NCBI GenBank assembly: GCA_016110215.1
Contig: JADWQD010000020.1
Span: forward strand, 310,001 to 374,000
Reading direction: 5' to 3'
Source: Capronia americana
Lineage: Eukaryota; Ascomycota; Eurotiomycetes; Chaetothyriales; Herpotrichiellaceae
Length of the DNA: 64,000 nt
Shown here one piece after another: positions 26,731-38,284 of the stretch. How positions within the stretch are numbered: position 1 is the stretch's first letter; every line of letters begins with the position of its first letter. The translations under genes and the position numbers were made by a program. The notes below the pieces were generated by a model, which was not told the origin of the DNA, searched no databases, and saw only the letters and a list, made by a program, of their open reading frames with translations.

Positions 26731-27320
26731 TCAATACCGACAGCGATAAAGAGGCGGAGGGTGCTAAACAGTATACTGCTCGGCCGCGGAGGAACGTTAC
26801 ACCGCTAAGGTATTTATATGGTTATAAATTATATTAATAAGACGTTTATATATTTATCTTTATAACTATAAAATAACAGCTTATTCGAATGCGCGGTTAT
26901 AAAATAATTAATAATTGCGCAACAGCTATAATGAACTGTAAGGCCGTGCAGACGTGGTAGTGTGCACGTGACAGGGATCTCTCTTAAGCGACCACCATCT
27001 TACTAACCCGCTCCAGGAAAAATCGAGCCACTTTACGTCTGAGCCCACGAATTGCTCGACTCTTGTCACGATCTGTGATGACTATAACCTGGCTATTGAA
27101 GACGAACATATTGCTGGGCACCTGCTGCCAATCTGCTATACACTCTGAACACCTACTTCAAGATATAGTAGGTTATCTATAATAAGAGGCACTGCCTGCC
27201 GTTCCACGAGTTGACGCCCCTTAGGCTTGAAGCCTCACCTTAGTTCACTAGTATTCTCAGCGAAGTCTTGCGAACAGGAAATTAAGTATTTTGTACTCTA
27301 TCTAGTGAATATTATAGTAT
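26731..27320. other. Right border of the RIP block; downstream region of the transketolase gene
   Basis: CpA and TpG return abruptly at about 26,732. A short mixed AT-rich patch (26,820-26,930) follows, then ordinary sequence. The palindromic motif GTGCACGTGAC at about 26,963 contains a CACGTG E-box. No gene is visible; the 3' untranslated part of the minus-strand transketolase gene presumably lies here. Confidence 0.5.
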
Positions 27321-29666
27321 CTATTCCTCTCTGGGTGGCTTATTAAGTTCCACAAAGTCATATTTGAGACCTGGGTCTGACTTTAAGTCTTTAATGTAGC
27401 CGAGAGTGACTTTCACCATTGCTTCGAGTTCAAAGCCGAAATACTCGTATGCTTTTGGACCAGGTAGGGATTTGCCGAAACGCTTAGTGCTCATACAGAT
27501 GGCGGCATTAGCATAACGTTCCCAACCATTTGCAGCATAAGCCTCGATCACCACAGCGGGAACTTCATTTTGGCGTTGAAGGACTTGCCGTTTATACTCA
27601 AGAGGCTGTTGCTCGAAAAGTCGCTGACACGGGAAAGAGACAGTGCGGACTTTGAGCCCATGCTTCTCTCGGAGCTCGCTTGCCACGCTGACTGCCAAGT
27701 TGAGCTCAGCACCGACTCCGATCAATGTCAAATCGGCCCGACCGTCCACTTCTTCGAGGACGTACGCTCCTTTAGCAACTTCGGTTCTTTTAGTTAGCCC
27801 AGACAATTGTGGGAGAGCATGGCGGGATGTTGAGATGAGCGAAGGCATATGTCTTGCTTTAATCGCTTCAATCCATGCTCCAGCAGTCTCTTCACTGTCG
27901 CCAGGTCGGATGTAAAGAATATTTGGCATCGTCCGGTAGAGGGCAGCCAATTCGATGGGTTGGTGAGTGGGACCATCTTCACCCATTCCAATGGAGTCAT
28001 GAGATGCGGCGTGAATGACTTGAAGGTGCTGAAGAGCTCCCATTCGGACAGCAGGTGCCGCATAGAGGTAGAACATGAAGAAACTGGTTTCTTGTTAGTT
28101 TTGCATACAGCCTGGCAACCTTGGACAGCTTACGTGGATGTCACTGGGATGAATAGGCCAGGATGATACGCTGCTAGGCCGTTTGATATCGCAGCCATCG
28201 CATGTTCCCGGATCCCGTAGTGAATGAAGCGCCCGGCGTAACTTCCACATTCAAGATGTGGAGGTTCAAAATCCTCTTTCGTCTTCCATGACATATAGCT
28301 CGAAGGGTCCAAATCCGCAGTACCAACCATGAATTGCGTGAATTTCTCGGCCAATGGGTTGAAGACCAGACCATTGGCGGCACGGGTAGGTGTAGCCTTT
28401 GAAGGAAATTCTTTCGGGATGACAGACTCCCAGTCGGTGGGAAGATCTCCTCTCTGGCGTTCGTCAAATTCTTCAGCGAGCTGTGGATGAGCGATGCGAT
28501 ATTCTGAGAACAGCTTCTCCCATCGTTCTACTAGGGCCTTGCCTTTGGACGGAAGATTGCTAAAAAAGTCTCGTACGGCGGAAGGAATAACATAGCTCTC
28601 ATCTGGGTCGAAGCCGTAATTTCGTTTCATGGCTGCCACCGTTTCAGGACCCAAGGCAGCTCCGTGAGCAACGGCCTTGCCAGCCACGGCACTGTCGACG
28701 CCAATAACGGTTCGGACATTGATGAATGTGGGAAGCTGAGATGACTTTGAAGCCTCCAGAGCTGTTATGATACCCTCCACGTCGTAGCAGCCGTCCTCGA
28801 TATCAATCACATTCCAGCCGCATGCTCTCATCTTTGCATTGACGTCTTCGGTGTTGGTCAAGCTCACTGGACCATCACAAGTGATTTGATTGTTGTCATA
28901 AATCACTGTTAAGTTATTGAGGCGCATGTGTCCTGCAAAGGAGATCGCTTCCAAGCCAACCCCTTCTTGCAGACAAGCATCTCCTACCATACACCAGATA
29001 CGGTCCGAGACAATTTCGAAACCTGGCCGATTGTATCTGGCAGCGAGAGATTTGGAAGCTATTGCCATGCCAACGGCATTTGCAATACCTTGACCAAGTG
29101 GACCTATAATCGAGATCAGAATCTTTCTGCTGGAGGATCTGGGGGGATGGCTAACCAGTGGTGACCTCGACGCCTTCGTGTTCAATCTCGGGGTGGCCGG
29201 GGCAAAGGGCATCGACACGAGATGAATGGTACGATTTCAGTTGTTCGAATGTCATTGCTTTGTATCCTGTGAAGTGGAGAAAGGTATACTGGAAAAGACA
29301 GGTGTGTCCATTCGATAACACGAATCTATCACGATTGATGAAGTCGGGAGAGTGAGGTGCGTAGTTCATCACATATTTCCACAGGGCAACTCCAATTGCC
29401 ATCATACCCATAGCACCACTGAATTCAAGATCTGGTCAGCATGTGTTTGTATCGGGGTTGTGTGTAGCTACCTACCCTGGATGACCGCCTTTAAACTGCT
29501 GACAAAGGTCTGCAACTAACAACCTCAGCGTCTTGAGGACAAGATCATGCTCTTTTGTCAGCTTTGCCGAGTTAAAAAGCTGCACCTTGGCGTCTCTAAC
29601 GGAGCCGTTGGTGACGTTGTCAATCATGGTCGAAACCCCATTGACGGTGTTGGATATTGAACCCAT
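27321..29666 (-). CDS. Transketolase family enzyme, dihydroxyacetone-synthase-like
   Basis: A thiamine-diphosphate enzyme that moves a two-carbon ketol unit from xylulose 5-phosphate to an aldehyde acceptor. Exons on the minus strand are 29666-29476, 29418-29156, 29103-28134 and 28083-27321, giving 728 aa. Landmarks are FKGGHPGGAMGM near the N-terminus, DRFVLSNGH, TTGPLGQGIANAVG (joined across intron 2), the cofactor motif GDACLQEG...YDNNQITCDG, the pyrimidine-domain GIREHAM, TSTFFMFYLYAAPAVRMG (joined across intron 3) and HDSIGMGEDGPTHQP. The NNQITCDG and TNTEDVNAK segments resemble the dihydroxyacetone synthase branch more than classical transketolases, which have DDNxITIDG. There is no PTS1 (ends PREE), so a cytosolic enzyme is likely. 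The ATG at 29666 was chosen because it gives the MGSISNTVNG start typical of fungal homologues. It is divergent to the xylose-reductase-like gene. Confidence 0.93.
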
Positions 29667-30390
29667 GGTGTCCGGAATTGTGCCCCAAAACAGTAAGAAA
29701 TGCTTGCTGGAAGTGATAATGCTGGTGTTGAAGATTTCAGAAAAGGAGTTAAATAGCAACCAGATGTGAGCCCATGCGATCCAGAACTGGCAGTAAGAAA
29801 ACCATTTGGGATGGCTACAAGTCTAGACCAAGATCCACGGTTGGGGAATAGTCCGAAGAGTAGAAGAAAGACATACCTGGTCAGCCAATGGGAGGTTCAA
29901 GGGGAAGGTGGAGGGTTCTCCAAAACTGCAGGGGCTTCTTAGAAAAGCCAACCTGGGACTCCGGGCTCAAGGGAGGAAAATCATCGGCTGACATGGATTA
30001 GATACCCAGAGGGATAATGGTGGCTCCAGCTTCCTGAATGGTACACGAATATCACGTGATGAGCGGAGTTGAGTCGTATTGCAGTCGATTATCGATACGC
30101 AAAACCTCAGCCCCGCTACGAACTCCGATGCTACGTATGTATTCACCACAGCAAAATTCCCGGCTTTCTCAAGAATTTCTTGGACTTGCAATCCTGGGCA
30201 CTGATATCCGTAGTCGATGATTCAATAACGGAAATCACACTTCTCACCTCGAAAAGAGAAAGTGAGTGCTATCCACTCTTGAAGGAACAGCAAAATATTT
30301 CCAATCACTCAGAACGACAATTGAATTCTTGGTGTCGCGGCTTCTGTATCATCATTCGGTACTTTATATTGAGCAGTCAACACAGAAAAT
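29667..30390. promoter_or_regulatory. Divergent promoter region, transketolase / aldo-keto reductase
   Basis: 724 bp separate the start codons of two diverging genes whose products both act on pentose metabolism, so shared control is plausible. I see no convincing TATA box or unambiguous regulator site. A GGCTAC near 29,815 resembles only loosely the GGCTAA bound by XlnR-type activators. Confidence 0.45.
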
Positions 30391-31527
30391 ATGTCCCACG
30401 AAACAGTCACATTGGCGTCAGGCCACAAGATGCCACTGGTGGGCTTTGGGTTATGGAAGGTTCCCGCCGACAAAGCCGCCGATACAGTCTACAACGTAAG
30501 TGGACATTACACCTGATATCATGGGGAGTTTTTTAAGAACATGCAAGACTGACCAGGTGCTCAATGCCTTTAAAGGCCATCAAAGTAGGATATCGACTCT
30601 TCGATGGCGCGTACGACTATCAAAATGAAAAAGAGGCAGGCCAGGGAATTCGACGTGCAATAGTTGAAGGAATTGTGACACGTGAAGAGATCTTTGTAAC
30701 CACCAAGCTCTGGAACAATTATCACCGCAGAGAGCATGCACTGTCCATGGCCAAGGCGCAAAACGAGGCCTGGGGTCTCGGGTACATCGACTTGTATTTG
30801 ATCCACTTTCCTATTGCTCTCAAGTACATTGAGCCCGAAAAATTGAGATATCCGGTGAGTTTTTGGACTCAATTTTTGTCTTGCTCATCGCATCTGGGAG
30901 TGCGTGCTGATAACGAAATGCTAGGCATGGTGGATGGATCCGGAACACAAAGTCATCGCAACCGACAAAGTTCCTGTTCAGGAAACTTGGAAAGCATTGG
31001 AGGAGGTGGTGGATGCCGGCATTGCTAAGTCTATTGGCATTTCAAATGCACAGGCTCAAATCCTCTACGATGTCCAAACTTATGCACGCCATCCGATATC
31101 GTCACTTCAAATCGAGCACCACCCTTACCTGGTGCAACCGGAGCTAGTGGAGCTTGCACAGGAAGAGAAAATCTGCATCACGGGGTATTCGTCGTTCGGT
31201 CCGCAGAGTTTCCTCGAACTGCCACCGGCGTTTCGTGCGCGAGCAGCAGACGTACCGCTACTGTTTGATGTGGACGTCGTCAAGAAGGCCGCCGAGAGAC
31301 TCGGTAAGACTCCAGCTCAGGTTCTTCTGCGATGGGCAACCCAGAGAAACATCGCCGTGATTCCAAAGTCGAACAATCTGGGTCGGCTGCAACAAAATCT
31401 TGAGGTCGGAGGTGGCAGTTTCGATCTGACAAAAGAAGAAATTGATGCAATCAGCGCTCTCGACAGAGGCTTGAGGTTCAACGACCCCGGCTTCTACCTT
31501 GCTAAGCCTCTGAGAATATTTGCGTAA
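30391..31527 (+). CDS. Aldo-keto reductase, D-xylose-reductase-like
   Basis: An NAD(P)H-dependent reductase of the AKR2 type, predicted to reduce pentoses such as D-xylose or L-arabinose to their alditols in the cytosol. Exons 30391-30495, 30576-30854 and 30925-31527 give 328 aa, close to the usual 320 or so. Visible are GFGLWKVP at the N-terminus, the catalytic tetrad Asp and Tyr in RLFDGAYDYQNE, Lys in TTKLWN and His in LIHFPI, the xylose-reductase-typical ALKYIEPEKLRYP followed by WWMDPE, and the cofactor loop IPKSNN. The first intron appears to end in AAG, less common than CAG/TAG, but this is the only acceptor I found that restores the AIKVGYRLFDGAY frame. Substrate assignment is by family resemblance and by its polyol-dehydrogenase and transketolase neighbours. 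Confidence 0.9.
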
Positions 31528-31823
31528 GGTGCAAAGCTTCAAGTCGAGAAATCAAGTCTCGAGAAGCCGTTGGGGGGATTTTCAGTGATCTAGCTTTCAT
31601 GTCAATAGATGAATTACCACAAAGAAAAGGACCTATTTATTCAATGCGCCTCGACTGCGTTATGTTCATCTCACCCTGCCATTAGCACCTGCCTTTCTCT
31701 CATCAACTGCTATTCATATAATGTCCATCGTTATGTCGTCTGACCGACTCTAATATCTAGTCTAGCTACTCCCAGTGCCATGCATGTAAGACTTCATGTT
31801 TGAGCAAAACATCTTCTGACTTC

Positions 31824-33113
31824 CTATATCACGATTTCTACATCATCCACAATTTGGATTTTGATGCTCTGCTTTGTCCTATCGGCGCAGACCTGTAAGG
31901 CATCGACCGCCCGTTCCAACGGAAAGGTATGTGTCACCAAAGCATCGAGGTTCAATACTCTCCCATTGGTCAACGCTCTGATGCCTGCCGGCCATGTGTC
32001 CGAATATCTGTTGATGAATTTCAGCTCGATCTCCGCAAGGCTTAGATGCATAAATGGCAAATTGTTCATGATGCTTCTTCCCACACCGACCACCATGACG
32101 ACTCCTCCTCGACGGCAACTGTACGCAGCAGTGATGATACTGGATTCAATGCCAGTACATTCAAGCACGGTGCTGGGCGCATCGTATTCGTTCTCGGCCG
32201 GGACTCCTTTACTCACATCGCGGCACTGTCCGCATCCAAAGATCTCTCGGATCTCTTCAGCCGTCTCCAGTGGTGTCTTGTCTTGTTTGACATGGTAGAT
32301 TTGAGCTCCAGGAACGAATTGTTGCGCGAATTCCAGCCGCGACTCCTCAACATCGGTTATCACCAAAGGCCACGCCCCAGATGCCTTCGCCGCGGCCAGA
32401 GCAATCAAACCGATAGGTCCTGCGCCGCAAACCAACACCGGCTTGCCGATCCCAATCGATCCATTACACTGTCTGATTGCATGTAGAATGACCGAGAGTG
32501 GTTCCAGAAGCGCGCCTTGTGCGAAAGTCATTTCCTCGGCCATCTTGTGACAGTATTGGGCCTCGTGAACCATGAAGCGCCGAATTGTTCCAGGAACACC
32601 GGCAACCCCGGCAAATGCCACGGATTCGCAAAGGTTGTATTTCCCAGATCTGCAAAGGAAGCAGCTGTGACACGGAACCCCTGGTTCGATAGCCACCCTG
32701 TCGCCTGGTCTGAGATGTGTCACAGCTGAACCAGCTGCAAGCACAACTCCGGATGCTTCGTGCCCCAAGATATGAGAACAGTCAACCACCAGAGGACCGA
32801 TTGCTCCTCGATGCCATAAATGAAGGTCTGACCCACATATACCAGTGGCACGGACATGAATCAAAACTTGAGTCTCAGTCGGCGTGGGTATTCCTGACTC
32901 CCTCAATTCAATGGCGTGTTGAGGAGTGACATAGAGAGATGGATTCTCGTAGGAAGCAAGTCGCGATTCTATCGAGCTCACAGTCTTGGTGTCGACAAGA
33001 CCATTGACGTGCTTTGACTGAGTGAGATCATGGCTGTGCTTAGAATGATTATCAGCCTTTAAGCCGCCGTTATCTTGTGGATGCTCCTCTAACATTGTTG
33101 CTATCGAAGGCAT
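31824..33113 (-). CDS. Zinc MDR polyol dehydrogenase, L-arabinitol 4-dehydrogenase-like
   Basis: An intronless 429-aa medium-chain dehydrogenase predicted to oxidise L-arabinitol, xylitol or a related polyol with NAD+. The catalytic zinc site is indicated by GICGSDLHLWHRG and GHEASG. Four structural-zinc cysteines lie in CHSCFLCRSGKYNLC. EPLSV precedes the Rossmann loop VCGAGPIGLIAL, and TDVEESRLEFA carries the acidic residue expected for NAD preference. The C-terminal TFPLERAVDALQ block fits the LAD/sorbitol dehydrogenase group. It carries about 55-60 extra N-terminal residues (His, Asp and Lys rich) before the catalytic domain; an internal start is possible but the next in-frame ATG is not obviously better. 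Its start codon lies 600 bp from that of the divergent regulator. Confidence 0.9.
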   Translation of the reverse strand: MPSIATMLEEHPQDNGGLKADNHSKHSHDLTQSKHVNGLVDTKTVSSIESRLASYENPSLYVTPQHAIELRESGIPTPTETQVLIHVRATGICGSDLHLWHRGAIGPLVVDCSHILGHEASGVVLAAGSAVTHLRPGDRVAIEPGVPCHSCFLCRSGKYNLCESVAFAGVAGVPGTIRRFMVHEAQYCHKMAEEMTFAQGALLEPLSVILHAIRQCNGSIGIGKPVLVCGAGPIGLIALAAAKASGAWPLVITDVEESRLEFAQQFVPGAQIYHVKQDKTPLETAEEIREIFGCGQCRDVSKGVPAENEYDAPSTVLECTGIESSIITAAYSCRRGGVVMVVGVGRSIMNNLPFMHLSLAEIELKFINRYSDTWPAGIRALTNGRVLNLDALVTHTFPLERAVDALQVCADRTKQSIKIQIVDDVEIVI

Positions 33114-33713
33114 GGTAAGGTATGGAATGGTTGTCTAGGTCTCCGGCGCTCGAAGTCGGTATGATGCCGCAAGTCACAAAGGCCGACTTTTGTCTACTCG
33201 TCAGGAAGTGAGAAACTCAAAATGATAAAAACAAAATCTATCTTACTGGAGGGACATGTGAGATTCGGAGATGGAAAATGTACAGTGCCGAGGCGCTCAC
33301 AAAACGAGGTGGAAATTATGCAAGGTAGTGGTAAGGTTGCTAGTACGGAGTATCATGTCGGGACAAAGCAGAACGAACCAGGATGTACGGGTATCCACGT
33401 GAAACTGGGGAAAAGGCTTGGGAGAAATGAAAGAGTGGCAGGCAGAGCACGAGAAGGTGTTGTAGGAGTTGAGGGTTAACGCTCGGGGGTGCTTGCACTT
33501 CCCTAAAGTGGAAAGTGCCATCCGCATTTCTCACAGCGAGTCATTGATTTGCCTCCGATACGCCTGGTGTGCACGTTCTCCACACGGCTTACACTCCCAC
33601 GCGCCAAGCAAGCACGCTAGTTCCCAGAGCCACCAGCTTCTACATTTGTGACTCACTGCATCAACTTTGTGCATCCGTCTTGAGTAAGATTTAACACATG
33701 GGCTTACAATCCT
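33114..33713. promoter_or_regulatory. Divergent promoter region, polyol dehydrogenase / Zn2Cys6 regulator
   Basis: 600 bp separate the start codons of the dehydrogenase (minus) and the regulator (plus), an arrangement typical of cluster-specific regulators. It contains one copy of the recurrent motif TACGGAGTA (near 33,343). I cannot assign a regulator site. Confidence 0.45.
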
Positions 33714-35550
33714 ATGGTTGACGGAGCACTCGGCCTTTCTGGCCGTCGACGCGTGCGAACCGGCTGTTTGACGTGTCGAGGGAGACGGCGGAAATGTGTG
33801 TTGCTATCCGCAACATCATGACAAGATCTCGCTAACGTGACAAGGTGACGAGGGAAAGCCCATTTGCCAAAATTGCAAAAGCAGGAACCTCTCGTGTCGA
33901 TACGGTCTCAATCTGACATTTGTTGAGTCGAAGCCTCGGCAGAACGCCAACGTGCCGGCGTCTGAAGGAACTAGCTATTCCGCTGTGCGGTTTGTCCAGG
34001 AACCTGTCGGCACATCATCAACGCCCACGCCTGCTGAGGCAAGTGACTCACCGGATGAGGGGAATCATGACACGTCCCCCGGAGCAGGCCAGCTACAGAG
34101 CCAGCTCGAGCCTGAGTACGCTGGGCAGCAAATCCCCAATGGTGCGGTCTCGATGTGGGCATCGGGAGCGGGGCCAATGTATCGACCGGTGGAGCATAGC
34201 GACGTGCCCCTTGCAATCGCAGCTTCACCACAACACCCACAACAACGACAACCGACTTCCGCGACTACTTCCAGTGCTGTAGGACAGCTTGCGAGCCCTT
34301 TTCATATTGAGCCGTGGTCCCCAACTATATCGTCAATATCCCCACTGTTCGCATCGACGCAGCCACAAGGGTCGACAGGTGAAGAACTACCACACCCACT
34401 CAGTTCTGCCTTGGCGGGAGCGTTTCTTGCCAGCGAGGAGCTGTATGACTTGGAGCTGTTGACCTATTTTCGTTACCACATCGCTCCTCGTCTTGACTTG
34501 GGGGTTGGCAATCCCTATTTTGGCGTTCGGATCCTCCATAGGGCCGAGGTTTGCTCTCAGTTATGTTGCGTTATTCTAGCCCTGTCAAGCTATGAAAGAG
34601 CGATGGCCAACCCAGCCCGTCGAGGAGAAGACCAAATAAAGACGAGAGGTTACGCTCTGCAAGCCCAGAAGAGCCTTGATTTGGTAGAGGATGAGGACAG
34701 ATGGACAATACTGGTTCTACTTACTTTACTGGAGATGGTCCAGACGCCGCCAGGACTCTGGGAGGAGAGGATTGCACTCCATCAGAGACGCGCCCAGCTA
34801 CCAGAGGCTGATGTCCTGCACAATGGTTCCTGGCGAGTCATGGCACATTTGATTTTAGCCGCAAGGCTTCTAAGTTCAACCGCGTCCAGCACCGAGGACT
34901 TGTCCTTTGTTATTCAAGGATTGACGCCTGTGTTTCCAAGTCAAGTGCTCACACACAAACAGCAGCTCCGGCAAGCCTTCTCAATCCTGGCAAGGGCTTT
35001 GATGATAACGCCGGCTGCTTCAAGTGCCGGCCATTCTCGCCCTCTTCCGATGAATGCACTATGGCAGTCATGCTGGAGCGAGAGCCAGCTGTGGTATTCC
35101 GCGAGGAATGCGGAGATGCAGCAGATCTTTGAAGTGGTGGACCATGATTTGCCGGCCTCGCAGCAGCAATCTGGCCACTCTCTACTACCTGTGATTCTTT
35201 TCAGCAATACCTGTGCTCTAATAGCAAATTTGACCCATCATCTTACTGCTCTACACTTGTTGCAGCAGAAACCGCGGCTCATCAAGGCCGTTTCCGATAC
35301 TGCATCATCGACTTCCCCTATTTGGCATGCACAGAGGTTAGTCGGGATGGTCGCATCCTTCGATGAAGCCGAAATTCTGGATCCATTCGTGGTTGCAGCA
35401 CTTCTTTTTACAGCCAGGAGACTCAGCCATCCGGCTCAGCTGACGAAAGTGGTCAACATTTTGCGCAAGGCTGAGCAATTGACTGGACTGAAATTGGAGG
35501 AAGAAATTGATAAAATTGAAGCTGCATGTGAAGTGACAGCTAGCTTATGA
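33714..35550 (+). CDS. Zn2Cys6 fungal transcription factor
   Basis: Nuclear DNA-binding regulator. Exons 33714-33795 and 33845-35550 give 595 aa. The N-terminal binuclear zinc cluster is complete after splicing: RTGCLTCRGRRRKC, then DEGKPICQNCKSRNLSC, i.e. C-x2-C-x6-C-x6-C-x2-C-x6-C with the basic RGRRRK run expected to contact DNA. The intron splits the third cysteine codon, a frequent place in this family. A Pro/Ser/Gln-rich linker (about residues 50-150) precedes the C-terminal fungal-specific regulatory domain of the Fungal_trans_2 kind. The upstream ATG at about 33,698 runs into a stop after seven codons (possible short upstream ORF). It sits between the polyol dehydrogenase and the sugar transporter and is the obvious local regulator candidate. 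Confidence 0.9.
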
Positions 35551-35682
35551 GAACATGAATTAAACTGAAACTTGATTTCAAGGCTCTATTTCGAAATGCC
35601 TTCCTGCGTTCCTTGATAGGCGTCGGATCCTTTGGAATTTGAGTTTCTTCCGATGGCCACCTTTCAACGTAACCAAAATCCA

Positions 35683-37340
35683 TCATACCACTTCTCGTTC
35701 TGTAACCAAAGCCTTGTCCATGAATTTGGAGTGGTCAACGGGCTTCTCCTCCAGCTGTGTAATCTGGGCCCCAATTCCGGTACAGACGTAACCCTTGAAC
35801 TTCCTGGTCGGGACATGGTCTTGGAACATCTCATCCAATTCTTCCAATGAACGTCTGTTGGTCTCTGGCACCAAGAACCAGACCAAAACGATGGCTACGA
35901 CGGAGAAGGAACCATAGATAAAGGTGACACTGCCTCCGATCGCCTTTTGGACGTAGGGATTGACAAAGTTGATGGGAACCGAGGTGAGGAAGCTGCCCAT
36001 AGATGCTAGGAAGAGGGTGCGTTCTCGAAGCTGACCAGTTCCAACCTCTGCAGCGACAATCCAACATCCTGGTCCCCAGGTGATGCCGTAGATGCAGTAC
36101 CACAGAATAAGCATGGCTGCACAACCATTCTGAACCGACTTCGAGAGATTTGCCACGCTACCTGTTGTGGTGGCACCTCCGGTACCCAACATCGTCGCGG
36201 CCATTCCCAGGGAGCCAAGCATGAGTGAGTTTCGACGTCCAACCTTGTCGAAAGTAATGAAGGTGATGAAGTGAACAGCAAAGGCGCATCCAGTCACCAA
36301 GACGTTGGTTTCGAAGGCGTTGGGAAACCCAAGCTGTTGCATGAAGGTGACGATGAAGTTTTGAATGAATGAGACACCCTGTGCTTGTTGGAAGATCTGG
36401 ACAAACATTGCGGCGATCGTTCGTCGTAAGTTGGTTCCTTTGAAGCAATGCCAGACTGTACTTGCCTTGTGCAATTCCCGCTGTTGCTGGATTTGAAGTT
36501 TGAGAAGCTCAAGTTCTTCATTAACATTCTCGGGACGATTGAACAAGCTTCTCATCACGGCCTCGGCCTCATCAAACCTTCCTTTGTAGACGAGATATCT
36601 GGGCGACTCTGGAAGAAACGGAAGGGCAGCAAGATATCCGAGTGGCACAAATAATTGACAGAGCATGACAATACTGCTTTTGTCAGTTCCATAGTGTAGC
36701 GTTCATTGGAAGAGGACTTACAGGTACTGCCATTTGTCGCTTCGGTGCTGAGAAAGGTAAACCGCCAGACTTGCCAAGAAGACACCGAGTGAGTTGAAGA
36801 AGGAGTAGAGCGCAAGGAAAGCACCTATGAAAGTCAGCAAGAATGTCAAGGCCTAATGGTTCGTTAATGCAAACCTCGGACGCGCGGCGGTGCACACTCC
36901 GAGAGGTACATGGGGACCACATTCGAGGCCAGCCCAATTCCAGAGTATACGATGATTCTTCCAACCACAAGCTGCCAGTAAGAGGTGATAGCAGTTGTTT
37001 CCAGCAAGACACCGGTACACATCAGGATAGCAATACCAAGGAAACCCATCTTTCGGCCATATTTAGCTGTGATGATGGGCGCAATGATGCAGCCCAAGAT
37101 GATGCCTGCGGAGCCGGTGCCTGTACCGACAGATGTCTTGTTGGAAGGTATTGCCCATCGATGTTCCCCCTCATCGTACGCTCCGTACTTTTTTTGAAAC
37201 TGCGACAAACCCAGTGCACCACCCCACCAGCCATTGTCGAAGCCAAATCCCATAGCCCCCAGCGATGAGCTGAGGCCGACGAGGATCAGCCGCCAGTTGA
37301 GATCCTGGTACAAATGTTGTTCTTTTAACCTGGCCAACAT
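35683..37340 (-). CDS. MFS sugar transporter (SP family)
   Basis: A 12-helix proton-coupled or facilitative sugar porter of the plasma membrane. Exons on the minus strand are 37340-36875, 36824-36722 and 36673-35683, giving 519 aa, the normal length. Diagnostic SP-family motifs are GRIIVYSGIGLASNVVPMYL with SECAPPRVRG, PESPRYLVYKGR after helix 6, FDKVGRRNSL between helices 8 and 9, and PETNRRSLEELDEMF after helix 12. Exon 2 encodes the short helix GAFLALYSFFNSLGVFLASL. The gene converges with the regulator (132 bp between stops). Pentose or polyol uptake is inferred from context only. Confidence 0.93.
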
Positions 37341-38284
37341 GTCGAGGTTGGATGACCAGAAGCAGGAAAGATAGTAGCGTATGAGAAGGACGGATGGAAA
37401 TGAGATCCAACCAAGCGAAGTGTGGTGAAGGACTGTTATGGGATGGATAGGAGTGCTGTGGGATTTATACCAATATGTAGCCCTTAGAGGTAGCGGATCA
37501 CGTCGTTCTAGCTCTTTTCCACCCCGGTACGTCGCAATTCAATCAGTAAACCTTGGAGTGGAGGGGCGGAGTATGTCCGGTTTGACGAGTGTGGAGAAGC
37601 GGAGGAGTTATCTGTGGGTTAAACTGCGGGTGTGACGTCCCTGCCACAGCGGAAACGAGAAGCTGGAGCCTCCAGGTACCGCAAGCGAGTTAGAGGATCA
37701 AAACCACTTTGATCATGCGGTACAAGTCAGTTCACCCGCGAAAAATTACAGCGACGAAATTGCGCCCCCGGACAGCTGATACAATGATGATTGCTATACA
37801 ATGGACGTAAAGGACGACGTGCCAGCTGCGGCCATGCCCCTATCTCCGTTGTACGCAGTAACCTCTAGCATTACTCTGCCGAGCGGTTATGTCCTGAAGT
37901 CTGGACCATCCACGCCACTGTCTTCCACCTGTAATACCATCACGATGTTAGCCTCGTGCAGATGGGGATATTATTATAATCTACAGATCAAAGGCGGTGG
38001 GAGTCGGCAATTGAGGCTTCGGTCGGAAGTGGTATGAAAAATTACTCTGTCGTCTCTGTCCGTAGACTCGGCAGTGGAAGAGTCTCAGCATCCAACAAGG
38101 CAACAGCTATGGACTCACAGAGACACACTTGCGGGCTTAACACCCAGCATCGACGAGAAAGTGTCCCCACTTCGCAGCGTAACACACAGAGTAGAGAGAC
38201 TGCCTTCGGAATCTACCACAGATCCATTTTGACGTCTAACAAGCACTATCAGACAATTGAAATAATACGGACCCCTTCAGAGGT
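37341..38284. other. Intergenic: transporter promoter and Mpv17-family 3' side
   Basis: 944 bp with ordinary composition. Short frames exist on the plus strand, but none has a recognisable domain or plausible intron-joined extension. The transporter promoter lies at the left. Confidence 0.5.
37464..37469 (-). promoter_or_regulatory. Possible TATA box of the sugar transporter
   Basis: The minus strand reads GTATAAATCC about 125 bases before the transporter start codon at 37340. Position and sequence fit a TATA element. Confidence 0.4.
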
